64,000 nucleotides of DNA from Corella eumyota. Taxonomy: Eukaryota; Chordata; Ascidiacea; Phlebobranchia; Corellidae. The position numbers and the translations under genes were made by a program. Location of the stretch: NCBI GenBank assembly GCA_963082875.1, contig OY720097.1, positions 9,432,501 through 9,496,500 on the forward strand. Direction: 5' to 3'. The notes below the pieces were generated by a model. It made no database searches and was not told the DNA's origin. It saw only the letters and a list, made by a program, of their open reading frames with translations. This document shows, piece after piece, positions 13,501-26,157 of the stretch; positions within the stretch are counted from its first letter, which is position 1; every line of letters begins with the position of its first letter.

Positions 13501-15279
13501 ATGAAGAGGATGAGAAGGATGAGGAGGATGAGGAGGATGAGGAGGATGAGGAGGATGAAGAGGATGAGGAGGATGAAGAGGATGAGAAGTATGAGAAGGA
13601 TGAGGAGGATGAAGAGGATGAGAAAAAAGGTGAGGATGATGAGGATGATGATGAGGATGATGAGGATAATGAGGGGGATGATAAGGAGGAGGAGGAGGAG
13701 GTGGAGGAAGAAGAGGAGGAAGAGGAGGAGGAGGAGGATGAGGAGGAGGATGAGGATAAGGATGATGATGAGGATGATGATAAGGATGAGGATGAGAATG
13801 AGGATGAGGAGGTTGAGGAGGATGAGGAGGATGAGGAGAATGAGGAGGATGAAGATGATGAGGATGATGATGATGATGATAAGGAGGATGAGGAGGATGA
13901 GGAGGATGAGGAGCATGAGGAAGATGAGGAGGATGAGGAGAATGAGGAGGATGAGGAGGATGAGGAGGATGAGGAGGATGAGGAGGATGAGGAGGATGAG
14001 GAGGATGAGGATGAGGATGAGGAGGTTGAAAAGGATGTGGAAGATGAGGAGGATGAGGAGGATGAGGAGGATGAGGAGGATGAGAAAGATGAGGATGATG
14101 AGGATGATGAGAATGATGAGGATGATGAGGATGATGAGGATGATGATGAGAAGGAGGAGGAGGAGGAGGAGGAGGAGAAGGAAGAGGAGGAGGAGGAGAA
14201 GGGGGAGGATGAGGATGATGATGAGGATGATGATGAGGATGATGATGAGGATGAGGATGAGAATGAGGATGAGGAGGTTGAGGAGGATAAGGAAGATGAA
14301 AAGGATGAGGAGGATGAGGAGGATGATGAGGATGATGAGGATGAAGATGAGGATGATGAGGAGGATGATGAGAAGGAGGAGGAGGAGGAGGATGAGGAGA
14401 AGGAGGAGAAGGAGGAGGAGAAGGAGGAGGATGAGGATGATGATGAGGATGATGATGAGGATGAGGATGAGGATGAGAATGAGGATGAGGAGGTTGAAGA
14501 GGATGAGGAGGATGAGGAGAATGAGCAGGATGAAGATGATGAGGATGATGATGTGATGATAAGGAGGATAAGGAGGATGAGGAGGATGAGGAGAATAAGG
14601 AGGATGAGGAGGATGAGGAGGATGAGGAGCATGAGGAAGATGAGGAGGATGAGAAGAATGAGGAGGATGAGGAGGATGAGGAGGATGAGGAGGATGAGGA
14701 GGATGAGGATGAGGATGAGGATGAGGAGGTTGAAAAGGATGTGGAGGATGAGGAGGATGAGGAGGATGAGGAGGATGAGAAAGATGAGGATGATGAGGAT
14801 GATGAGGATGATGAGGATGATGAGGATGATGAGGATGATGAGGATGATGAGGATGATGATGAAGATGATGATGATAATGATGATGATGAGGATGATGAGG
14901 ATGATGAGAATGATGATAATGATGATAATGATAATGATGACGATGATGACGATGGTGATGATGGTGATAATGGTGATGATGCTGATGATAATAATAATAA
15001 TGATTTCTATATATCCATCTCAATACCCATCTCCATTTTCATCTTCATCTCTATCTCTATCATCTACATCGTCATCTCTATTTCCATCATCTTCATCTCC
15101 ATGTCTATCATCTCAATCATTTCCATCATTTCCTTCATCTTCATCATCTTAATAATCTTCATCATCTTCATCATCTACATTATCTACATCATCTCCATCA
15201 TCTCTATCATCTCCATCATCTCCATCATCTCTATCATCTCCATCATCTCCATCATCTTTATCATCTCCATCATCTCCAT
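10592..15279 (+). repeat. Block 3 (type A): GAGGAT/GAT repeat with ATC arm
   Basis: Type A start and arm. The strand switch is near 15004. At 4.7 kb it is close in structure to block 1 but has several internal gains and losses, including one extra GATGATGATGAGAAGGAGGA island near 12190. Confidence 0.9.
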
Positions 15280-16132
15280 TAGCATATATTTGCAAACTTT
15301 AACTTTTGTCGATTTTGATTTTAAACCGTAAAAATTGTAACCACGCATTGTAAGCTCTAGTTGACAACGTTTAAATTATTAATAACGTACGGTCTACGCG
15401 TAAAAAAACATAACTTGAAAACAGTTATTTATTGCTAATTTGTTGTTTTTACGCATAGACAATAAACATTAGCAATTTCTAACAATTGGCGAGTTGTATT
15501 AAAAACGCCCAAGCAGCAAATGTTAACAAATTTTAACCTTTGTCGATTTTAATTTTAAACCTTGAAAACCGTATCCACACATTGTAAGCTATATTTAACA
15601 ACGTTTTAAAAAATTTCCATGTGCGTTCTACGCGTATGAAAACATAACTTGAAAACAGTTATTTATTGCTAATTTCTTGTATTTACGCATAGACAATAAA
15701 CATTAGCAAATTTTAACAATTGGCGAGTTGTATTAAAAACGCCCAAGCAGCAAATATTATAAAATTTTAACTTTTGTGGATTTTAATTTTAAACCATGAA
15801 AACCGTATCCACACATTGTAAGCTATATTTGACAACGTTTAAATTAATTGCTATGTGCGTTCTACGCGAAAAAAAACATAACTCGGAAACAGTTAATTAT
15901 TAGTAATATGTTGGTTTTACGCACAGACAATTACTATTAGCTATTTTTAACAATTGGCAAGTTGTATTAAAAACTAATAAGCAGCACATGTTAGCAAATT
16001 TTAACCTTTACCGATTTAAAATTTAAACCGTATCAATTGTATCCACGCATTGTAAGCTCTATTTGACAAAGTTTAAAATAATTATTTTGTACGGTTTACG
16101 CGTAAGAAAATATAACTCGAAAAACAGATAGT
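15280..16132 (+). repeat. Spacer 4: satellite monomers, A-following type
   Basis: Three full monomers and a partial one, with the AATAACG marker. Nearly identical to spacers 2, 6 and 8. Confidence 0.9.
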
Positions 16133-18953
16133 GATGATGGAGATGATGACGGAGATAATAACGATAGAGATGATGAAGATGAGGAGGATGAGGAGGATGG
16201 GGAGGATGAGGTGGATAAGGAGGATGAGGAGGATGAGGAGGATGAGAAAGATGAGGAGAATGAGGAGGATGAGGATAAGGAAGATGAGGAGGATGAAGAG
16301 GATGAGGAGGATGAGGAGGATGAGGAGGATGAAGAGGATGAGGAGGATGCGGTGGATGAGGAGGATGAAGAGGATAAGGAGGATGAGGAGGATGAGGAGG
16401 ATGAAGAAGATGAGGAGGATGAGGAAGATGAGGAGGATGAAGAGAATGTGGAGGATGAGGAGGATGAGGAGGATGAGGAGGATGAGGAGGATAAGGATGT
16501 TGAGGAGGATGAGGAGGACGAGGAAGATGAGAAGGATGAGGAGGATGAGGAAGATGAGGAAGATGAGGAAGCTGAGGAAGATGAGGAGGATGAGGAAGAT
16601 GAAAAAGATGAGGAGGATGAGGAGGATGAGGAGAATGAGAAGGATGAGGAGGATGAGGAGGATGAAGAGGATAAGGAAGATGAGGAGGATGAAGAGGATG
16701 AGGATGAGAAGGATGAGGAGGATGAGGAAGATGAGGAGGATGAGGAGGATGAGGAAGATGAAGAGGATGAGGAGGATGAGGAAGATGAAGAGGATGTGGA
16801 GGATGAGGAGAATGAGGAGGATGAGGAGGATGAGGAGGATGAGGAGGATGAGGAGCATGAGGGGGATGAGGAGGATAAGGAGGATAAGGAGGGTGAGGAG
16901 GGTGAGGAAGATGAGGAGGATGAGGAGGATGAGGAGGATGAGGAGGATAAGGAGGATGAGGAGGATGAGGAGGATGAGGAGGATGGGAAGGATGAGGAAG
17001 ATGAGGAGGATGAGGAGGATGAGGAGAATGAGGAGGATGAGGAGGATGAGGAAGATGAGGAGGATGAGGAGGATGAGGAGGATGAGGAGGATGAGGAGGA
17101 TGAGGAGGACGAGGATGATGAGGAGGATAAGGATGAAGATTAAGACGAGGTTAGGGAGGTTAAGGAAGATGTGGAGGATGAGGAGGATGAGGAGGATGAG
17201 GAGGATGAGAAGGATAAGGAGGATGAGCAGGATGAGGAGGATGAGGAGGATGAGGAGGATGAGAAGGATGAGGAGGATGAGGAGGATGAAGAGCATGAGA
17301 AAGAAGATGAGGATGATGATGAGGATGATAAGGAAGATGATAAGGAGGAGGAGGAGGTGGAGGAAGAAGAAGAGGAAGAAGAGGAGGAGGAGGATGAGAA
17401 AGAAGATGAGGATGAGGATGATGATGAGGATGATGATGAGGATGATAATGAGGATAATAATGATGATGAGGATGAGGAATGAGGATGAAGATGAAGATGA
17501 GAATGAGGAGAATGAGGAGGTTGAAGAGGATGAGTAGGATGAGGAGGATGAAGAGGAAGAGGAGGATGAGGAGGATGAGGAAGATGAGGAGGATGAGAAA
17601 GATGAGGAGAATGAGGGGGATGAAGAGGATGGGGAGGGGAGGAGAATGATGAGGATGATGATGAGGAGGATGATGAGGAGGAGGAGAAGGAAGATGAGGA
17701 TGATGATGAGGATGATGATGAGGATGATAATGAGGATGATGATGAGGATGAGGAGGATGAGGAGGATGAGGAGGATGAAGAGGATGAGGAGGATGAGGAG
17801 GATGAGGAGAATGAGGAGGATGAGGAAGATGAGGAGGATGAGAAGGATGAGGAGGATGAGGAAAATGAGGAGGATGAGGAGGATGAGGAGGAGGATGAGA
17901 ATAAGGATGAGAAGGTTGAGGAAGATGAGAAGGATAAGGATGAGGAGAATGAGGAGGATGAGGAGGATGAGGATGATCAGGAAAATGAGGAAGATGAAAA
18001 GGATGAAGATGATGAGGAGGATGAGGAGGATAAAGAGGATGAGGAGGATGAGGAGGAGGATGAAGATGGGGATAAGGATGAGGAGGTTGAAGAGGATGAG
18101 GAGGATGAGGAGGATGAGGAGGATGAGGAGGATGAGGAGGATGAGGAGGATCAGAAGGATGAGGAGGATGAGGAGGATGAGGAGGATGAAGAGGATGAGG
18201 AGGATGAGGAGGATGAGGAGGATGAGGAGGATGAGGAGCATGAGGAAGATGAGGAGGATGAGGAGAATGAGGAGGATGAGGATGATGATGTGATGATAAG
18301 GAGGATGAAGAGGATGAGGAGGATGAGGAGGATGAGGAGGATGAGGAGCATGAGGAAGATGAGGAGGATGAGGAGAATGAGGAGGATGAGGAGGATGAGG
18401 AGGATGAGGAGGATGAGGAGGATGAGGATGAGGATGAGGATGAGGAGGTTGAAAAGGATGTGGAGGATGAGGAGGATGAGGAGGATGAGGAGGATGAGAA
18501 AGATGAGGATGATGAGGATGATGAGGATGATGAGGATGATGAGGATGATGATGAAGATGATGATGATAATGATGATGATGAGGATGATGAGGATGATGAG
18601 AATGATGATAATGATGATAATGATAATGATGACGATGATGACGATGGTGATGATGGTGATAATGGTGATGATGCTGATGATAATAATAATAATGATTTCT
18701 ATATATCCATCTCAATACCCATCTCCATTTTCATCTTCATCTCTATCTCTATCATCTCCATCGTCATCTCTATTTCCATCATCTTCATCTCCATGTCTAT
18801 CATCTCAATCATTTCCATCATTTCCTTCATCTTCATCATCTTAATAATCTTCATCATCTTCATCATCTACATTATCTACATTATCTCCATCATCTCCATC
18901 ATCTCCATCATCTCCATCATCTCTATCATCTCCATCATCTCCATCATATCCAT
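16133..18953 (+). repeat. Block 4 (type B): GAGGAT/GAT repeat with ATC arm
   Basis: Type B start (with GATGATGACGGAG) and arm. The strand switch is near 18694. Length is 2821 bp, exactly that of block 6, and the two differ by only a few substitutions over the whole length. Confidence 0.9.
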
Positions 18954-19806
18954 TAGCATATATTTGCAAACTTTAACTTTTGTCGATTTTGATTTTAAAC
19001 CGTAAAAATTGTAACCACGCATTGTAAGCTCTAGTTGACAACGTTTAAATTAATTATAATGTACGGTCTACGCGTAAAAAAACATAACTTGAAAACAGTT
19101 ATTTATTGCTAATTTGTTGTTTTTACGCATAGACAATAAACATTAGCAATTTTTAACAATTGGCGAGTTGTATTAAAAACGCCCAAGCAGCAAATGTTAA
19201 CAAATTTTAACCTTTGTCGATTTTAATTTTAAACCTTGAAAACCGTATCCACACATTGTAAGCTATATTTAACAACGTTTTAAAAAATTTCCATGTGCGT
19301 TCTACGCGTATGAAAACATAACTTGAAAACAGTTATTTATTGCTAATTTGTTGTATTTACGCATAGACAATAAACATTAGCAAATTTTAACAATTGGCGA
19401 GTTGTATTAAAAACGCCCAAGCAGCAAATATTATAAAATTTTAACCTTTGTGGATTTTAATTTTAAACCATAAAAACCGTATCCACACATTGTAAGCTAT
19501 ATTTGACAACGTTTAAATTAATTGCTATGTGCGTTCTACGCGAAAAAAAACATAACTCTGAAACAGTTAATTATCAGTAATATGTTGGTTTTACGCACAG
19601 ACAATTACTATTAGCTATTTTTAACAATTGGCAAGTTGTATTAAAAACTAATAAGCAGCACATGTTAGCAAATTTTAACCTTTACCGATTTAAAATTTAA
19701 ACCGTATCAATTGTATCCACGCATTGTAAGCTCTATTTGACAAAGTTTAAAATAATTATTTTGTACGGTTTACGCGTAAGAAAATATAACTCGAAAAACA
19801 GATAGT
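18954..19806 (+). repeat. Spacer 5: satellite monomers, B-following type
   Basis: Three full monomers and a partial one, with the TATAATG marker. Essentially the same as spacers 3 and 9. Confidence 0.9.
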
Positions 19807-21864
19807 GATGATGGAGATAATAACAATAGAGATGAGGAGGATGAGGAGGATGGGGAGGATGAAGAGGATGAGAAGGATGAGGAGGATGAGGAGGATGAAA
19901 AGGATGAGGAAGATGAGGAGGATGAGGAGGATGAGGAGGATGAAGAGGATGAGAAGGATGAAGAGGATAAGGAAGATGAGGAGAATAAAGAGGATGAGGA
20001 GGATGAGGAGAATAAGGAGGATGAGGAGGATGAGGAGGATGCGGAGGATGAGGAGGATGAGGAGGATGAGGAGGATGAGGAGGATGAGGAGGATGAAGAG
20101 GATGAGGAAGATGAGGAGGATGAGGAAGATGAGGAGGATGAGGAGGATGTGGGGGATGAGGAGGATGAGGAGGATGAGGAGGATGAGGATGTTGAGGAGG
20201 ATGAGGAGGATGAGGAGGATGAGAAAGATGGGGAGGATGAAGAAGATGAGGAAGATGAGGAGGCTGAGGAGGATGAGGAGGATGAGGAGGATGAGGAAGA
20301 TGAAATGGATGAGGAGGATGAGGAGGATGAAGAGGATGAGGAGGATGAGGAGGATGAGGAGGATGAGGAGTATGAGGAGGATGAAGAAGATGAAAAGAAT
20401 GCGGAGTATAAGGAAGATGAAGAGGATGAAGAAGATGAGGAGGATGAGGAGAATGAGGAGGATGAGGAGGATGAGGAGGATGAGGAGGATTAGGAAGATA
20501 AGGAGGATGAGGAGGATGAGGAGGATGAGGAGGATGAGGAGGATGAGGAGGATGAGGAGGATGAGGAGGATGAGGAGGATGAGGAGGATGAGGAAGATGA
20601 GGATGAGGATGAGGAAGAGGATGAGGAAGATGAAAAGGATGAGGAAGATGTGGAGGATGAGGAGGATAAGGAAGATGAGGAGAATGAGGAGGATGAGAAG
20701 GAGGATGAGGATAAGGAGATTGAAGAGGATGAGGAGGATGAAGAGGATGAGGAGGATGAGGAGAATGATGAGGATGATGATGAAAAGGAGGATGATGAGG
20801 AGGATGATGAGGAGGAGAAGGAGGATGAGGATGAGGATGAGGATGATGATGATGATGAGGATGATGATGAGGATGATAATGAGGATAATGATGAGGATAA
20901 GGAGGATGAGGAGGATGAGGAGGATGAGGAGGATGAGGAGGATGAGGAGGATGAGGAGGATGAGGAGGATGAGGAGGATGAGGAAGATGAGGAGGATGTG
21001 GAGGATGAGGAGGATGAGAAGGATGAGGAGGATGAGGAGGATGAGGATGATGAGGAGGATGAGGATGGGGATGAGGATGAGAAGGGAGGTTGAGGAGGAT
21101 GAGGAGGATGAGGAGGATGAGGAGGATGAGAAGGATGAAGAGGATGGGGAGGATGAGGAGGATGAGGAGGATGAAGAGGATGAGGAGGATGAGGAGGATG
21201 ATGAGGATGATGATGAGAAGGAGGAGGATGATGAGGAGGATGATGAGGAGGATAAGGAGGATGAGAGGGATGAGGAGGATGAGGAAGATGAGGAGGATGA
21301 GGAGAATGAGGAGGATGAAGAGGATGAGGAGGATGAGGAGGATGAGGAGGATGAGGAGGATGAAAAGGATAAGGAGTATAAGGAGGATGAGGAGGATGAG
21401 GAGGATGAGGATGATGAGGATGATGAGGATAAGGAGGATGATGATGAAGATGATGATGATAATGATGATGATGAGGATGATGAGGATGATGAGAATGATG
21501 ATAATGATGATAATGATAATGATGACGATGATGACGATGGTGATGATGGTGATAATGGTGATGATGCTGATGATAATAATAATAATGATTTCTATATATC
21601 CATCTCAATACCCATCTCCATTTTCATCTTCATCTCTATCTCTATCATCTACATCGTCATCTCTATTTCCATCATCTTCATCTCCATGTCTATCATCTCA
21701 ATCATTTCCATCATTTCCTTCATCTTCATCATCTTAATAATCTTCATCATCTTCATCATCTACATTATCTACATCATCTCCATCATCTCTATCATCTCCA
21801 TCATCTCCATCATCTCTATCATCTCCATCATCTCCATCATCTTTATCATCTCCATCATCTCCAT
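19807..21864 (+). repeat. Block 5 (type A, short): GAGGAT/GAT repeat with ATC arm
   Basis: Type A start and type A arm, but the interior is much shorter than in blocks 1 and 3 (2.1 kb in total). The middle passes early, near 21420, into the conserved GATGATGATGAAGATGATGA end segment, which suggests an internal deletion. The strand switch is near 21589. Confidence 0.9.
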
Positions 21865-22717
21865 TAGCATATATTTGCAAACTTTAACTTTTGTCGATTT
21901 TGATTTTAAACCGTAAAAATTGTAACCACGCATTGTAAGCTCTAGTTGACAACGTTTAAATTATTAATAACGTACGGTCTACGCGTAAAAAAACATAACT
22001 TGAAAACAGTTATTTATTGCTAATTTGTTGTTTTTACGCATAGACAATAAACATTAGCAATTTTTAACAATTGGCGAGTTGTATTAAAAACGCCCAAGCA
22101 GCAAATGTTAACAAATTTTAACCTTTGTCGATTTTAATTTTAAACCTTGAAAACCGTATCCACACATTGTAAGCTATATTTAACAACGTTTTAAAAAATT
22201 TCCATGTGCGTTCTACGCGTATGAAAACATAACTTGAAAACAGTTATTTATTGCTAATTTCTTGTATTTACGCATAGACAATAAACATTAGCAAATTTTA
22301 ACAATTGGCGAGTTGTATTAAAAACGCCCAAGCAGCAAATATTATAAAATTTTAACTTTTGTGGATTTTAATTTTAAACCATGAAAACCGTATCCACACA
22401 TTGTAAGCTATATTTGACAACGTTTAAATTAATTGCTATGTGCGTTCTACGCGAAAAAAAACATAACTCGGAAACAGTTAATTATTAGTAATATGTTGGT
22501 TTTACGCACAGACAATTACTATTAGCTATTTTTAACAATTGGCAAGTTGTATTAAAAACTAATAAGCAGCACATGTTAGCAAATTTTAACCTTTACCGAT
22601 TTAAAATTTAAACCGTATCAATTGTATCCACGCATTGTAAGCTCTATTTGACAAAGTTTAAAATAATTATTTTGTACGGTTTACGCGTAAGAAAATATAA
22701 CTCGAAAAACAGATAGT
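21865..22717 (+). repeat. Spacer 6: satellite monomers, A-following type
   Basis: Three full monomers and a partial one, with the AATAACG marker. Confidence 0.9.
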
Positions 22718-25538
22718 GATGATGGAGATGATGACGGAGATAATAACGATAGAGATGATGAAGATGAGGAGGATGAGGAGGATGGGGAGGATGAGGTGGA
22801 TAAGGAGGATGAGGAGGATGAGGAGGATGAGAAAGATGAGGAGAATGAGGAGGATGAGGATAAGGAAGATGAGGAGGATGAAGAGGATGAGGAGGATGAG
22901 GAGGATGAGGAGGATGAAGAGGATGAGGAGGATGCGGTGGATGAGGAGGATGAAGAGGATAAGGAGGATGAGGAGGATGAGGAGGATGAAGAAGATGAGG
23001 AGGATGAGGAAGATGAGGAGGATGAAGAGAATGTGGAGGATGAGGAGGATGAGGAGGATGAGGAGGATGAGGAGGATAAGGATGTTGAGGAGGATGAGGA
23101 GGACGAGGAAGATGAGAAGGATGAGGAGGATGAGGAAGATGAGGAAGATGAGGAAACTGAGGAAGATGAGGAGGATGAGGAAGATGAAAAAGATGAGGAG
23201 GATGAGGAGGATGAGGAGAATGAGAAGGATGAGGAGGATGAGGAGGATGAAGAGGATAAGGAAGATGAGGAGGATGAAGAGGATGAGGATGAGAAGGATG
23301 AGGAGGATGAGGAAGATGAGGAGGATGAGGAGGATGAGGAGGATGAAGAGGATGAGGAGGATGAGGAAGATGAAGAGGATGTGGAGGATGAGGAGAATGA
23401 GGAGGATGAGGAGGATGAGGAGGATGAGGAGGATGAGGAGCATGAGGGGGATGAGGAGGATAAGGAGGATAAGGAGGGTGAGGAGGGTGAGGAAGATGAG
23501 GAGGATGAGGAGGATGAGGAGGATGAGGAGGATAAGGAGGATGAGGAGGATGAGGAGGATGAGGAGGATGGGAAGGATGAGGAAGATGAGGAGGATGAGG
23601 AGGATGAGGAGAATGAGGAGGATGAGGAGGATGAGGAAGATGAGGAGGATGAGGAGGATGAGGAGGATGAGGAGGATGAGGAGGATGAGGAGGACGAGGA
23701 TGATGAGGAGGATAAGGATGAAGATTAAGACGAGGTTAGGGAGGTTAAGGAAGATGTGGAGGATGAGGAGGATGAGGAGGATGAGGAGGATGAGAAGGAT
23801 AAGGAGGATGAGCAGGATGAGGAGGATGAGGAGGATGAGGAGGATGAGAAGGATGAGGAGGATGAGGAGGATGAAGAGCATGAGAAAGAAGATGAGGATG
23901 ATGATGAGGATGATAAGGAGGATGATAAGGAGGAGGAGGAGGTGGAGGAAGAAGAAGAGGAAGAAGAGGAGGAGGAGGATGAGAAAGAAGATGAGGATGA
24001 GGATGATGATGAGGATGATGATGAGGATGATAATGAGGATAATAATGATGATGAGGATGAGGAATGAGGATGAAGATGAAGATGAGAATGAGGAGAATGA
24101 GGAGGTTGAAGAGGATGAGTAGGATGAGGAGGATGAAGAGGAAGAGGAGGATGAGGAGGATGAGGAAGATGAGGAGGATGAGAAAGATGAGGAGAATGAG
24201 GGGGATGAAGAGGATGGGGAGGGGAGGAGAATGATGAGGATGATGATGAGGAGGATGATGAGGAGGAGGAGAAGGAAGATGAGGATGATGATGAGGATGA
24301 TGATGAGGATGATAATGAGGATGATGATGAGGATGAGGAGGATGAGGAGGATGAGGAGGATGAAGAGGATGAGGAGGATGAGGAGGATGAGGAGAATGAG
24401 GAGGATGAGGAAGATGAGGAGGATGAGAAGGATGAGGAGGATGAGGAAAATGAGGAGGATGAGGAGGATGAGGAGGAGGATGAGAATAAGGATGAGAAGG
24501 TTGAGGAAGATGAGAAGGATAAGGATGAGGAGAATGAGGAGGATGAGGAGGATGAGGATGATCAGGAAAATGAGGAAGATGAAAAGGATGAAGATGATGA
24601 GGAGGATGAGGAGGATAAAGAGGATGAGGAGGATGAGGAGGAGGATGAAGATGGGGATAAGGATGAGGAGGTTGAAGAGGATGAGGAGGATGAGGAGGAT
24701 GAGGAGGATGAGGAGGATGAGGAGGATGAGGAGGATCAGAAGGATGAGGAGGATGAGGAGGATGAGGAGGATGAAGAGGATGAGGAGGATGAGGAGGATG
24801 AGGAGGATGAGGAGGATGAGGAGCATGAGGAAGATGAGGAGGATGAGGAGAATGAGGAGGATGAGGATGATGATGTGATGATAAGGAGGATGAAGAGGAT
24901 GAGGAGGATGAGGAGGATGAGGAGGATGAGGAGCATGAGGAAGATGAGGAGGATGAGGAGAATGAGGAGGATGAGGAGGATGAGGAGGATGAGGAGGATG
25001 AGGAGGATGAGGATGAGGATGAGGATGAGGAGGTTGAAAAGGATGTGGAGGATGAGGAGGATGAGGAGGATGAGGAGGATGAGAAAGATGAGGATGATGA
25101 GGATGATGAGGATGATGAGGATGATGAGGATGATGATGAAGATGATGATGATAATGATGATGATGAGGATGATGAGGATGATGAGAATGATGATAATGAT
25201 GATAATGATAATGATGACGATGATGACGATGGTGATGATGGTGATAATGGTGATGATGCTGATGATAATAATAATAATGATTTCTATATATCCATCTCAA
25301 TACCCATCTCCATTTTCATCTTCATCTCTATCTCTATCATCTCCATCGTCATCTCTATTTCCATCATCTTCATCTCCATGTCTATCATCTCAATCATTTC
25401 CATCATTTCCTTCATCTTCATCATCTTAATAATCTTCATCATCTTCATCATCTACATTATCTACATTATCTCCATCATCTCCATCATCTCCATCATCTCC
25501 ATCATCTCTATCATCTCCATCATCTCCATCATCTCCAT
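22718..25538 (+). repeat. Block 6 (type B): near-identical copy of block 4
   Basis: Same 2821-bp length as block 4. The differences I noticed are single bases, for example GAAGCTGAGG at 16568 against GAAACTGAGG at 23153, and AAGGAAGATGATAAG near 17330 against AAGGAGGATGATAAG near 23915. The strand switch is near 25279. Confidence 0.9.
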
Positions 25539-26157
25539 TAGCATATATTTGCAAACTTTAACTTTTGTCGATTTTGATTTTAAACCGTAAAAATTGTAAC
25601 CACGCATTGTAGGGTCTAGTTGACAACGTTTAAATTATTAATAACGTACGGTCTACGCGTAAAAAAACATAACTTGAAAACAGTTATTTATTGCTAATTT
25701 CTTGTATTTACGCATAGACAATAAACATTAGCAAATTTTAACAATTGGCGAGTTGTATTAAAAACGCCCAAGCAGCAAATATTATAAAATTTTAACTTTT
25801 GTGGATTTTAATTTTAAACCATGAAAACCGTATCCACACATTGTAAGCTATATTTGACAACGTTTAAATTAATTGCTATGTGCGTTCTACGCGAAAAAAA
25901 ACATAACTCGGAAACAGTTAATTATTAGTAATATGTTGGTTTTACGCACAGACAATTACTATTAGCTATTTTTAACAATTGGCAAGTTGTATTAAAAACT
26001 AATAAGCAGCACATGTTAGCAAATTTTAACCTTTACCGATTTAAAATTTAAACCGTATCAATTGTATCCACGCATTGTAAGCTCTATTTGACAAAGTTTA
26101 AAATAATTATTTTGTACGGTTTACGCGTAAGAAAATATAACTCGAAAAACAGATAGT
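25539..26157 (+). repeat. Spacer 7: shortened by one monomer, mixed type
   Basis: This spacer is 619 bp where the others are about 852, so exactly one monomer is missing. It follows a type B block yet carries the A-following marker AATAACGTACGG. It has a unique GTAGGGTCTAG in place of GTAAGCTCTAG. The first half of monomer 1 (to about 25700) joins in register to the second half of monomer 2, which is recognised by ATTTCTTGTATTT. Confidence 0.88.
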
